Source of the DNA: Leptothoe sp034932105
GTDB taxonomy: Bacteria > Cyanobacteriota > Cyanobacteriia > Phormidesmidales > Phormidesmidaceae
Length of the DNA: 64,000 bases
NCBI RefSeq assembly: GCF_034932105.1
Contig: NZ_JAYGIG010000006.1
Coordinates: 1 to 64,000 of the forward strand
Reading direction: 5' to 3'
Shown here: positions 1 through 7,982 of the stretch, piece after piece
Layout of the letters: the number at the start of each line of letters is the position of its first letter
How positions within the stretch are numbered: position 1 is the first letter of the stretch
The notes under the pieces: model-generated
What the model was told of the DNA's origin: nothing
What the model saw: only the letters and a program-made list of their open reading frames with translations
Database searches by the model: none
Program-made: the position numbers and the translations under genes

Positions 1-137
1 AGGCGCGTTTCTGATTCACTCAGGCGCGTTTCAAAGCTTTGCAAAATACTCAGCACTGCTTTTTTGACGCTCTCTGGCGTCGCTTCCCAGTCTGATTGGG
101 CGATCTGGTGCCCGAATAGGTCAAACGATTTACTCAT
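1..137 (-). CDS. IS66-type transposase, N-terminal fragment (runs off the window)
   Basis: The minus strand is open from an ATG at 137 to the window edge, giving about 45 residues. The N-terminus contains the pattern DWEATPESVKKAVLSIL followed by a heptad-like repeat (ETRLSES repeated). This layout, a D-W-x-x-TPESV motif followed by a coiled coil, is typical of the N-terminal domain (DUF6444) of IS66-family transposases. The catalytic DDE core would lie to the left of the window, so I cannot say whether the element is intact. The DNA shows a matching direct repeat (CAGGCGCGTTTC-like units). No terminal inverted repeat is obvious to the right of the start codon. It could also be a stand-alone protein sharing this domain. 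Confidence 0.6.
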   Translation of the reverse strand, partial: MSKSFDLFGHQIAQSDWEATPESVKKAVLSILQSFETRLSESETR

Positions 138-700
138 CCCTCAACTGTAATCGCTTCCCTAACTCCAAGATCCTTATTTCTTCGTTAACCCTGTGACACT
201 TACAAAATCTATCCCCGTGGAACTGATGATTTCCTTTTTCAAATACATCGATTTGTAGACGGGGTCATGAATATTCAAACTTTAGTGATAGTAACAAATT
301 ATTGTCATTTCATATTATTGATTCCTCAGTTCTGTTGAGTTTTAACTATAAAATTCCTATCTATCTAGGTCGAAGAAGTATCTACTCACAATAGAAAACA
401 ACTTTCTTAAGGGTTATGAGTAGTCTTTGAAAATCTGGAGTTGACAGTTGCTCAGGCTTTATTTAATCGGGTTCAGACCCTAAATGCAGTGCCTCAATGC
501 TGATGGCCCATAGGGTGGCAGTCCATAGAATTTAGTCATTTCTTCTGGTCCGGGCCATTCATTGTAAGAAGTGGCGATGATGCAGGATGAATAGTATAAA
601 ATGAGCCAAAGTTTCGCTTTTTTATTGAAACTTTTGGATCAATAGTATTCATTGTTTGATCCGTCAGGTTCTGTTTGTTTTTTATTTCCCTGATTGTGAT
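138..700. other. Gene-free stretch left of the HLIP gene
   Basis: About 560 bases that are AT-rich and broken by stops in all frames. It holds the upstream region of the transposase fragment on the minus strand and of the HLIP gene on the plus strand. A TATAAA hexamer at 595-600 could be a -10 element for the HLIP gene, but no good -35 is visible. I see no RNA gene and no clear HLR1 element. Confidence 0.4.
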
Positions 701-886
701 ATGTCTAAGTCTGATCCTGTCCAGCCCGATGCGTCACAATCCCCATTGACCGATGAACCTGGCTTTGGGTGGACCACCTATGCCGAACGGATTAACGGTC
801 GTTTTGCCATGGTAGGATTTTTGGCCTTGTTACTATTAGAATTTTTTACTCGGCAAGACTTTTTCACCTGGTTAGGGCTACCTTAA
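701..886 (+). CDS. High-light-inducible protein (HLIP/SCP, one-helix chlorophyll-binding protein)
   Basis: The 61-residue product has one membrane helix carrying the chlorophyll-binding signature ER-INGR-AMVGF, with E29, N32 and R34. These residues pair across helices and bind chlorophyll in the LHC/HLIP family. A soluble N-terminus of about 22 residues precedes the helix. HLIPs sit in the thylakoid membrane, associate with photosystem II assembly intermediates or chlorophyll synthase, and quench excess energy. I chose ATG 701 over a TTG 45 bases upstream because the extra residues are hydrophobic and not HLIP-like; no strong Shine-Dalgarno precedes either. HLIP genes are usually induced by high light through RpaB, whose gene is also in this window, but no clear HLR1 site is visible here. 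Confidence 0.9.
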   Translation: MSKSDPVQPDASQSPLTDEPGFGWTTYAERINGRFAMVGFLALLLLEFFTRQDFFTWLGLP

Positions 887-973
887 GGACATTTCTGGTA
901 ACGAAAAACCACCTAACGACATATAGCTTGCCGGCATCACCTATGGTGTGAACTATGGGCACAAAGCTTAAAA

Positions 974-1013
974 GGTCAGCCTGTTCAGCGCCTAGGCTCC
1001 TAACAGGCTGGCC
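974..1013. terminator. Hairpin between convergent HLIP and protease genes
   Basis: GGTCAGCCTGTT (974-985) pairs with AACAGGCTGGCC (1002-1013) with one G-U wobble, giving a 12-bp stem. It sits in the 155-base gap between two convergent genes and could serve both. The T-tracts on either side are short, so factor-independent termination is only likely, not certain. Confidence 0.5.
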
Positions 1014-1041
1014 AAATTTACGTTATTTTCGAATTAGTTTC

Positions 1042-2436
1042 CTATTGAACGCTGATTTGATATTGACCTTGCCCTGTTTGGTCATAGGTATTGACGATCA
1101 CTCGATAGTCACCGGTGTAGGGCAGGGATAGTTGAATGGATGAATTGGTGTTGTTTTCAGCAATGTCATCATTCTCAGCCAGTTTGTTGCCTTGATTATC
1201 GATTAGCAGCAGATAGGTATCGAAGTCCTGACTGGTGAGCGTAATTGTGACATCTTGCCCCTGGGGTGCGCTGAAGGAGTATTCGTCGTACAAGCTATTG
1301 TCCGCTAGGCGATTATCTTGACTGTTGAGAACGCCGTTTTGATTGACCAGATAGCCACTGCTGTTGAGGGTGCTGACGCTCAGTTCGTATTGGCCCTGTT
1401 CGCTAGCCCCATAGGAGTTGGCAAAGACAAAATAGGTGCCATTGCTGGGGAGGGTAACCTCTAGGCGGGCGTTCCGGCTATTGCCGTTATCATCGTTTTC
1501 GCCTATGTATTCCTGATTCGGACCATAGAGCAATAGATAGGAGTCGATCTGCTCACTGTTCATAACGATGCTGATGCGCTGACCGGCCTGGCCTTCAAAG
1601 CTGTGGGCGTTAAAGTAACTATTGTCAGGCAGTACGTTACTACTACTATCCAGACGAGCCCGCAGAACACTGCCGTCAATGGCGACTGGAGAGGGGGCTT
1701 GAGTTGACAGGTTTGAGCGGGAGGCGGTTGTACTGGCGGTGCCATTTGCCACGGCGGTAATAAAGGGGCGGACTTGGGGGGTAGCGATCGCAAATCCAAT
1801 CCCAATATTGCCTGAATTTTCCCCCGTAGTAAAAATCGACGTATTAACGCCAATTAACTCACCATTCCGATTTAGTAAGGGACCACCAGAGTTGCCAGGA
1901 TTAATTGCCGCATCTGTTTGGATTAACCCACGTTCCGCATCAATGCGGCTGACGATACCGACAGTAAATGTACCCTGCAGACCAAATGGGTTACCAATGG
2001 CAAACGCCTGCTGTCCCACCTGAGCCGAACTATTGGCCAGGGGAACTGTGGGGAATGAACTATTGCCTCCATCAATTTGCACCGCTGCGAGGTCTAAATT
2101 CTCATCGGCATACCCCACAACTCGGCCTAAAAATTCCCGACCATCTGCCAAGCGGACGGTGACTTGGCTAGCCTCCCCGACGACATGGGCATTGGTGAGC
2201 ACCAATCCATCTGGCGTAATGATGCTGCCGCTGCCCGTACTATCGCCTGCATCAATCGCCACCACTGCCGGGCTGGCCTGTTGATAGACGCGCACATTGG
2301 TATCTTCATTAGTCCCTTCGGCCTGAGCTGCAGCAACTACCACCCCGTGGTTTACATCAAACTGCGTTCCGATCACACTCAAACTAAGGGCACACGCTAA
2401 CAAACCAGTACAGGATTTCAGAAAGATGGAGCTCAT
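1042..2436 (-). CDS. Secreted trypsin-like serine protease with two C-terminal PPC domains
   Basis: From ATG 2436 the product has 464 residues. A signal peptide covers roughly residues 1-38. An HtrA/DegP-type S1 protease domain follows (about 45-232), with the triad His84 (LTNAHVV), Asp115 (ENLDLAA) and Ser183 (GNSGGP). Instead of the PDZ domain found in HtrA proteins there are two beta-sandwich modules (about 255-360 and 370-464), each with the DSYLLL/DTYLLL and ENDD signatures of PPC (pre-peptidase C-terminal) domains. PPC domains are commonly found in secreted proteases and may bind or be cleaved off; periplasmic or extracellular action is inferred. ATG 2436 is preferred to 2490 because it begins directly at a signal peptide. 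The gene is monocistronic and convergent with the HLIP gene. Confidence 0.88.
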   Translation of the reverse strand: MSSIFLKSCTGLLACALSLSVIGTQFDVNHGVVVAAAQAEGTNEDTNVRVYQQASPAVVAIDAGDSTGSGSIITPDGLVLTNAHVVGEASQVTVRLADGREFLGRVVGYADENLDLAAVQIDGGNSSFPTVPLANSSAQVGQQAFAIGNPFGLQGTFTVGIVSRIDAERGLIQTDAAINPGNSGGPLLNRNGELIGVNTSIFTTGENSGNIGIGFAIATPQVRPFITAVANGTASTTASRSNLSTQAPSPVAIDGSVLRARLDSSSNVLPDNSYFNAHSFEGQAGQRISIVMNSEQIDSYLLLYGPNQEYIGENDDNGNSRNARLEVTLPSNGTYFVFANSYGASEQGQYELSVSTLNSSGYLVNQNGVLNSQDNRLADNSLYDEYSFSAPQGQDVTITLTSQDFDTYLLLIDNQGNKLAENDDIAENNTNSSIQLSLPYTGDYRVIVNTYDQTGQGQYQISVQ

Positions 2437-2803
2437 CGCTTTTGCAGCATAGTGGACGTCCCTATAGGATACTTTCAACCCTGGAACCATTCCGGTAGCC
2501 TAGGAAATATTTCATAGAATACGCGTTCCCTATTAAGGCGCTTTATAAAAGTTGAAAATTACATCGCGTTGGACCCAGGGTTCACCCCAGGTGCGATCCC
2601 TGAAAGCTATAAATTACAACGGTCATAGCTGAAGAAACCCTTGGGGTGAACGACAAAAAAGGGAGCAACTTATTTGCTCCCTTTTTTGTCGTTTTTAATA
2701 CGAAGCTTGTCCAAGTCTAGTATGGCCGTTTTGACTTAGAACAAGCTGCAGGTTTCAACTTGGGCGGTAGTAGCGATCTAGGCTAAGAGTGTAATGATAG
2801 GAC
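2437..2803. other. Intergenic region between the protease gene and apcC
   Basis: 367 bases containing the protease promoter region and the apc terminator described separately. A second inverted repeat, GTTCACCCCA at 2580-2589 and TGGGGTGAAC at 2642-2651, brackets about 50 bases next to the terminator and could enclose a small folded transcript end. No open frame looks coding. Confidence 0.45.
2650..2692 (-). terminator. Strong terminator closing the apc gene cluster
   Basis: A perfect 19-bp stem (2650-2668 with 2674-2692) encloses a 5-base loop. The GC-rich core GGGAGCAA/TTGCTCCC is flanked by A6/T6, so a T-tract follows the stem in either direction. It lies about 110 bases past the apcC stop, where the minus-strand phycobilisome transcript should end. 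Confidence 0.88.
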
Positions 2804-3007
2804 TTAAGCCAGCCCAGTATTAGCACCCGGTCTGCCAGTTGCCAATTCTACTTTGACAATCTTGCCGCCCATCTTTTGAATTCGCTGCTGTTCACGAAAC
2901 CAGCTGTCGTAGGGAACGAGCTTAGTAAAAAAAGTATTCTGTAGCTCGCGCTGGGTGCGAATGCGAGATTGACTCGGCACACAGGCAGTAATCCGAAACA
3001 TACGCAT
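2804..3007 (-). CDS. apcC: Phycobilisome core linker peptide ApcC (LC 7.8)
   Basis: The 67-residue product begins MRMFRITACVPSQSRIRTQR and contains the block QQRIQKMGGKIVKVELATG, which match the 7.8-kDa core linker almost residue for residue. It caps the allophycocyanin core cylinders, sitting inside the trimer disc. ATG 3007 gives the family's usual length; an in-frame start at 3103 would add 32 unrelated residues. It is the last gene of the minus-strand apc cluster, 378 bases after apcB, and ends just before a strong terminator. The long gap leaves room for its own promoter or a processed leader. Confidence 0.97.
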   Translation of the reverse strand: MRMFRITACVPSQSRIRTQRELQNTFFTKLVPYDSWFREQQRIQKMGGKIVKVELATGRPGANTGLA

Positions 3008-3385
3008 AGCAGAGATGTCTCCTACTCTTAAACAAAAACTATTTTGCAAATCGATTGCGAAAAGCCTATTCCCTTCAGCGGTTATACCTTGACCCTGGTT
3101 CAATAGGACTCATTTTTAGCTGAACTCCAATGAAACTAGCACCGTCTAACGTAGCTAGTGACTAGACATCCAGCCTATATAAAACCTGCCATGACTTAGG
3201 CTTCGGAGCAATTGTTATGCTGCCCTAGGCAATAAGTACAGAATTAAAAGCTCGGAAGTCCGATAACCAATGGATAAGTTGTCATAATCTCTCAGCATAG
3301 ATAGATTGCGACAAACTAACACTCGCTACAGACTTCCGAAACAGAGTTAGACCAGTCTAGCCGATCTACACCACATGAACTTGAC
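3008..3385. other. Long spacer between apcB and apcC
   Basis: 378 bases without a coding frame. An inverted repeat, TCGGAAGTC at 3252-3260 and GACTTCCGA at 3331-3339, lies within it. In the minus-strand transcript this could fold at the 3' side of apcB or in the apcC leader, which would fit the need for far more ApcA/ApcB than linker. No T-tract follows, so it is not a simple terminator. Confidence 0.4.
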
Positions 3386-3871
3386 CTAGCTAAGGCCAGA
3401 GCAGATGTAGTCAAAGTAAACACCCATTTCCTTGCCAGCATCAGAACCAACCAGGCTAGCGGTTACTTCTTTCATTGCTTGAATGGCTTGTACAGTTGCA
3501 CCTACAGGTACACCCAGAGAGTTGTAGGTTTCTTTCAGTCCGTTGAGCACACGCTCATCCAGAATAGAAGGATCGCCAGCCAACATAGCGTAGGTGGAAT
3601 AGCGTAGATAGTAGTCCAAGTCGCGGATGCAAGCAGCATAGCGACGAGTGGTGTACATGTTGCCACCAGGACGAGTGATGTCAGAGTACAGTAGCGCCTT
3701 GGCTACGGCATCTTTAACGATTTCAGAAGCATTAGCGCCAATGGCAGTGGCCGCACGAACACGCAGCTCACCGGTTTGGAAGTAAGCGGCTAACTTATCC
3801 ATGGAGGACTGATCAAGGTACTTACCCTGAACGTCCGAAGAATTAATTACAGAAGTAATCGCGTCTTGCAT
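3386..3871 (-). CDS. apcB: Allophycocyanin beta subunit
   Basis: The 161-residue globin-like phycobiliprotein has the phycocyanobilin attachment Cys81 in YAACIRDLDYYLRY, and Asn71 in GGNMYT, the position that is gamma-N-methylated in beta subunits. It pairs with ApcA to form the monomers and trimers of the phycobilisome core, which pass excitation to ApcE and on to the photosystems. The start is fixed by the typical N-terminus MQDAITSVIN. It lies 77 bases downstream of apcA on the same strand, the universal apcAB order, so the two are surely cotranscribed. Confidence 0.98.
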   Translation of the reverse strand: MQDAITSVINSSDVQGKYLDQSSMDKLAAYFQTGELRVRAATAIGANASEIVKDAVAKALLYSDITRPGGNMYTTRRYAACIRDLDYYLRYSTYAMLAGDPSILDERVLNGLKETYNSLGVPVGATVQAIQAMKEVTASLVGSDAGKEMGVYFDYICSGLS

Positions 3872-3948
3872 GATCTGTATTCCTTAATGAAATTTGACGA
3901 TGGGGCTCAACAATTGTGATTGGCAAATGGGAGTAATTCAAACCTGAA

Positions 3949-4434
3949 CTACAGCATTGCGCCAACAACGTAATCGAAGTAAGAGGCGGCCTCAGCGGCA
4001 TCGTCACCAGACAACAAAGAAGCTGCAACGCCCTTCATAAAGCGAATTGAATCAGCTACTGCGGGAATAGAAGTACCTAAAGAGTTGTACATCTCCTTAG
4101 CACCTACTAGACCAATTTCCTCAATAGGAGTAACGTCACCGGCAACAATACCGTAGGTGATGAGACGCAGGTAGTAGTCCATATCACGTAAGCAAGTGGC
4201 AGTCATTTCCTCACCGTAGGCGTTACCACCGGGGGAAACAACGTCGGGACGCTTTTGGAAAAGCTGGTCGCCAGCCTGCTTGATAATGCGCTCACGGGAC
4301 TCAGTCAGGACCTGAGCGATGCGAAGACGACGCTCACCCGACCCAACAAAACCCTTGATGCGATCTAGTTCGCCGGGGCTCAAGTAGCGAGCCTCAGCAT
4401 CAGCGTTCACGATAGATTTCGTGACAATACTCAT
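3949..4434 (-). CDS. apcA: Allophycocyanin alpha subunit
   Basis: The 161-residue product begins MSIVTKSIVNADAEARYLSP and has the chromophore Cys81 in TATCLRDMDYYLRL, both hallmarks of ApcA. It binds one phycocyanobilin and forms the (alpha-beta)3 trimers of the phycobilisome core with ApcB. The gene lies 430 bases downstream of apcE and 77 bases upstream of apcB. The long upstream region probably contains its own strong promoter, as the core subunits are needed in great excess over ApcE; an HLR1-like sequence lies about 270-290 bases upstream (4705-4720). Confidence 0.98.
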   Translation of the reverse strand: MSIVTKSIVNADAEARYLSPGELDRIKGFVGSGERRLRIAQVLTESRERIIKQAGDQLFQKRPDVVSPGGNAYGEEMTATCLRDMDYYLRLITYGIVAGDVTPIEEIGLVGAKEMYNSLGTSIPAVADSIRFMKGVAASLLSGDDAAEAASYFDYVVGAML

Positions 4435-4864
4435 TTATGGATTCCTCCGAAAGAATATAACCAGACAAATGATCTGGTTTTCACCTTCAAGGAGCTGAAC
4501 ATCACTCACTTCAGTCAAGAGGTGAGTAAAGTAGCCCTCACTTACTTTAACTCCGAATCAAGCCCGAATCTTATGCGCTGGTGCAACACTTAAATTCGCT
4601 CATTGAAGCATGCCAGTTATTGGCCAGATTCTATGAATCCTACTGTCAGCTCAGCTGCCTTCCGATAGTATTTTCCGGCATTCAGTTAACCTTCTAAGGG
4701 GGTGTGCAATATTTTGTAACACTAGTCCTCAGAATTGCTCCGGAATCATTTCTGTGTTCTGCCAGATCAAACAGAAATGAGCCATGCGCGGAGCACAGCC
4801 CATTCTGCTTAAGGCATGATTCAGATGGATGCCACAGCACCTTTGAACCGAACCTAGGAAAACC
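4435..4864. other. apcE-apcA intergenic region with probable apcA promoter
   Basis: 430 bases with no gene. It includes an inverted repeat (CATTTCTGT at 4747-4755 with ACAGAAATG at 4771-4779) just past the apcE stop, which may end or stabilise the apcE transcript. It also includes the HLR1-like sequence at 4705-4720. The region nearer apcA is AT-rich, as expected for a long 5' leader. Confidence 0.45.
4705..4720 (-). promoter_or_regulatory. HLR1-like element upstream of apcA
   Basis: Read on the minus strand this is GTTACAAAATATTGCA. The HLR1 site bound by RpaB is (G/T)TTACA-WW-NN-(G/T)TTACA. The first half and the WW spacer match; the second half (ATTGCA) has two mismatches. Binding is inference. 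Confidence 0.3.
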
Positions 4865-7555
4865 TTAGGTATCAATGGATGCTATGGGCGAAACAGAAGG
4901 ACCAAAGCTGGGCACAACAACATCATCGTTTTGGCGCGTTAGCTGTTGGTACAGACGCTCTGTATTGGGGAAATTGGCTGCTGGCAGTGTGGGGAATCGT
5001 CGATAGGGTACCGTATCTTCCCCAAAGAACTCAGCGTACTCAGGGGTTTCAACCATGGTTTGAATAAACCCACGGATGCCTTGGGTGGCCAGAATTTGGT
5101 TGTATTTACGAATCTCACCCTGGTTGAGGGGGGCCCTGCCTAGGAAGTGCTTGGTGCCAAGCTCAATCACTTTAGTGTTGGGATAGGGGGCGTAGAACTC
5201 TTTCTGATAGAGATCGGAGCAGCCTAACCCTTCGATAAACTCTTTCAAGTTAATCTCACCGTTACTCAGCTTACTTTCGAGGGAAGTAAACTCGGTCTTG
5301 ATGATATAGGGGGCAATATCCCGCTCAAACACTTGTCGATAGGCGGCTTGGGTGACCAAGGTGAGGTTAGCTTTGTCGAACAAACTGGTGAGCTTAAACA
5401 CCTTAGACTGCACTCGGCGAGCATTAACCCCTTGCTTAATGCGCTTGTTCAGCTCAATTTCACCCGGCTGACTGCCAGCTGCACCGAGTTCCACAAAACG
5501 AGGCACGCTGGGTTTAGCGATGGGCTTGATGCCAGTGCCACCCACGCTGCCGGCGCGGAAGTTCCGCAGGGACTGGCCCGCTGGAGTGATATAGCGCTCA
5601 TAGGGAATGGTGTCATCGCCAAAGGATGCGGTGTATTCGTCGCTGTCAATTAAGGTGTCTACTAGGGCATAGAACCCTTGCTTGGCGCAAATATCAAAAT
5701 ACTTGTTGGTTTCCTGGCGACCATAGGTGGGCCGTCCCAATAATCGCCGGTGAATATATTCCACCGACTTCATGACGTATAGGGATGTCCAGTAGGTCTT
5801 ACGGAAAGCTGCGGACTTGGCCAATGCCCGAATAAAGTCACGCAGACAGATATCCCCGTTTTCTAAGCGATTTTCGGCGGATTTAAGCTCTTGACCGGCG
5901 TAGATATCACAGCCAAATACTTGCCGATAAGCCGCACGAATGATTGTCTGGGTAGAACTTTCGGCGAACTTGACGCTGGCCCCATTGCCCGAAGGAATTT
6001 GATCTAGTTTGAAGACCTTGGGACCTAAACTACCTGGAGCTTTAGGTCGAGCGGCCGGGTTACTGATCTGGCTATCGATGCCTGCACCGCGACGAATCAA
6101 AATACGGCGGGTGTCTTTTTTAAAGGGGGCAGGACTACTGCTAGGGTTGCGGGTCTCTTTTGGAAAGATGGCTCCAAACTGGATTTCCAGCGGATCGTTG
6201 CCGGACCCGTAGGGATGCTGATCAGGCAGGGGCTGATCGTAGGCAGCGAAGGTGGTGAGGAACTGGGGCACCTTGCGGAACGGGGCACTGTAGTTCAGCA
6301 AGTTTTGCTGAGGTCCCCAGTTCCGGCATTCCTGGGCTTCTTGTCCCAGGCCACGCAGGTAGGGGACGGTTTCTTCGCCAAAGTAGTCGCCGTATTCATT
6401 GGAGTCGATCAGGGCATCCACTAGGGCGGATAGGCCGCCATTGGAAACAATGGAGAAATACTGCTGGACTTCTTCGCGAGAACTGGGGCCGCGACCCAGA
6501 ATATGCCGGAAGGCTAGTTCCAAAGCCCGACTGTTGATGTATGGCTCAAAGAAATTTTTCCGATATAGGGGAGACTTGGCCAGACGGCGGATAAATTCTT
6601 TCATGGCGATTTCGCCATTTTTGACCTTGGATTCTAGATCGGATATATCCAGGGAGTAGGCCCGTTTGATGTCACGCTCGAACACCTGGCGATAGGCGGC
6701 CTTGACCACTGAGTTTTTCTCAGATGTGGATAGGCCCGGTTTCATCACAAACTTGGGCCGACGCTCAGAGGCGTTGAAATAGATTTGTGGCAGCTGTAAT
6801 CCCTGTAGGTCCTTGGATGGACGCTGACGGACCTTGTTGGAAGGGGCGGGGGCTTTGAACTCTTCAACTAACACGTTGAAGTAGGACCGGATCAGCTCTT
6901 GGGCTTCGGTATCACCCCGAAAATATCCAATACTGGCAGCCCTCATGGTCTGCAGTGCCACGACGGTGGCAGCAGAAGAACAGGCGTCTTCGATGATTTC
7001 TCGTAGGCCACGCACGTTGACTGAAATGATGTTGGGGTCTCCTGCTACCAGGGCGTAGGTCAAGTAGCGGAGGAACCAGCTCATGTCCCGGAGGGACTTT
7101 TGCATGTTTCTGGGGCCATACCGGCCGACGTTGATGGGGCGGAACCCAGCGGGGGTGGTACCTAGATCGCCACTGCTGCTGACCAGGCCCCTTAGACCTG
7201 AAAACAGACCACCGCTGTTGGCACTTTCAATGAAGGCTTCTGGACTGGGGTCGTTGGAGTTTGCCATGGTTAGGGGCTCGGGCGCGGATTCGACCCTCTC
7301 CAGGTAGGTCAGGGGGGAGCCGCCGGTAAAGATACGGTTAGCCGCTTGAGAGACGATCAGTTCTGAATATTGGGTGATCAGCTGTGCGATCGCAATGCGC
7401 TTGCGGCCCGACTTAAAAAAGTCGGACAGTTCCCTCAGCTCACCCCCCTCCATGTAGCGGTCTTGCTGCTCGGCCTGGGTAATCGTGGTAACCGGCAAGG
7501 TTTGATAAAGTTGTGGCCGCGCTAAGGAGCTTCCACCACTAGCAGTTACAGTCAT
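4865..7555 (-). CDS. apcE: Phycobilisome core-membrane linker ApcE (LCM)
   Basis: The 896-residue product starts with a phycobiliprotein-like domain (about 20-235) interrupted by the PB-loop (about 77-145). Cys192 in IEDACSSAATVV is the predicted phycocyanobilin site. Three linker (REP) domains follow at roughly 265-400, 520-655 and 718-855, each opening with an AYRQVF motif, separated by basic, Pro-rich arms. LCM anchors the phycobilisome to the thylakoid and is a terminal energy emitter. Two, three or four REPs go with bi-, tri- or pentacylindrical cores, so this one should be tricylindrical. It is the first gene of the apcE-A-B-C cluster and is divergent from a methyltransferase gene, with 427 bases between. 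Confidence 0.98.
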   Translation of the reverse strand: MTVTASGGSSLARPQLYQTLPVTTITQAEQQDRYMEGGELRELSDFFKSGRKRIAIAQLITQYSELIVSQAANRIFTGGSPLTYLERVESAPEPLTMANSNDPSPEAFIESANSGGLFSGLRGLVSSSGDLGTTPAGFRPINVGRYGPRNMQKSLRDMSWFLRYLTYALVAGDPNIISVNVRGLREIIEDACSSAATVVALQTMRAASIGYFRGDTEAQELIRSYFNVLVEEFKAPAPSNKVRQRPSKDLQGLQLPQIYFNASERRPKFVMKPGLSTSEKNSVVKAAYRQVFERDIKRAYSLDISDLESKVKNGEIAMKEFIRRLAKSPLYRKNFFEPYINSRALELAFRHILGRGPSSREEVQQYFSIVSNGGLSALVDALIDSNEYGDYFGEETVPYLRGLGQEAQECRNWGPQQNLLNYSAPFRKVPQFLTTFAAYDQPLPDQHPYGSGNDPLEIQFGAIFPKETRNPSSSPAPFKKDTRRILIRRGAGIDSQISNPAARPKAPGSLGPKVFKLDQIPSGNGASVKFAESSTQTIIRAAYRQVFGCDIYAGQELKSAENRLENGDICLRDFIRALAKSAAFRKTYWTSLYVMKSVEYIHRRLLGRPTYGRQETNKYFDICAKQGFYALVDTLIDSDEYTASFGDDTIPYERYITPAGQSLRNFRAGSVGGTGIKPIAKPSVPRFVELGAAGSQPGEIELNKRIKQGVNARRVQSKVFKLTSLFDKANLTLVTQAAYRQVFERDIAPYIIKTEFTSLESKLSNGEINLKEFIEGLGCSDLYQKEFYAPYPNTKVIELGTKHFLGRAPLNQGEIRKYNQILATQGIRGFIQTMVETPEYAEFFGEDTVPYRRFPTLPAANFPNTERLYQQLTRQNDDVVVPSFGPSVSPIASIDT

Positions 7556-7982
7556 TCCTTTTCAAAGGCTCCCTTCTAATAATTGATTGCAATGGGTGAT
7601 TGCATCAGACCCCTCCCTCAGCACCGAGCGGCTCAGATCTTAGGTAACTCAGAACTAATAAGTAACTCCGAGCTAATTGATCTAGCGCATTGGCTTACAC
7701 CAAGCAGTTAACGGGCTGATCGGCTTTATGTGACAGTTCCAGATTAAAACGATTGCGGAACACCAAGATGATTGTCTCAAGACTGTGTAACATCTTGTAA
7801 GTAGCCCACTGAGTCATCATAAAAGACGGTGTGCAAGTGAATGAGAGTAAAGATAAGTTTTGTTACTTGAATTTACGAAGCATGGGCCAAAAAATGCCAG
7901 GCTTAATTCCGTAGAGTTTTGAGTTTGACTGGGTTTAGAACAACTTAAAACTCAAAACTGAGCACTCCAACCTACGTATTCC
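7556..7982. promoter_or_regulatory. Divergent control region of apcE and the methyltransferase gene
   Basis: 427 bases between divergent starts. It contains an HLR1-like sequence at 7786-7801 and AT-rich stretches fit for promoters in both directions. No small gene is visible. A long leader on apcE is usual in cyanobacteria. Confidence 0.5.
7786..7801 (-). promoter_or_regulatory. HLR1-like element upstream of apcE
   Basis: The plus strand reads TGTAACATCTTGTAAG: two TGTAA half-sites spaced as in the reverse complement of HLR1 (TGTAA(C/A)-NN-WW-TGTAA(C/A)), with one spacer base and the last base off. RpaB, which reads HLR1, is encoded at 21.1 kb. The position is about 230 bases upstream of apcE and 180 bases upstream of the methyltransferase gene. 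Confidence 0.4.
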
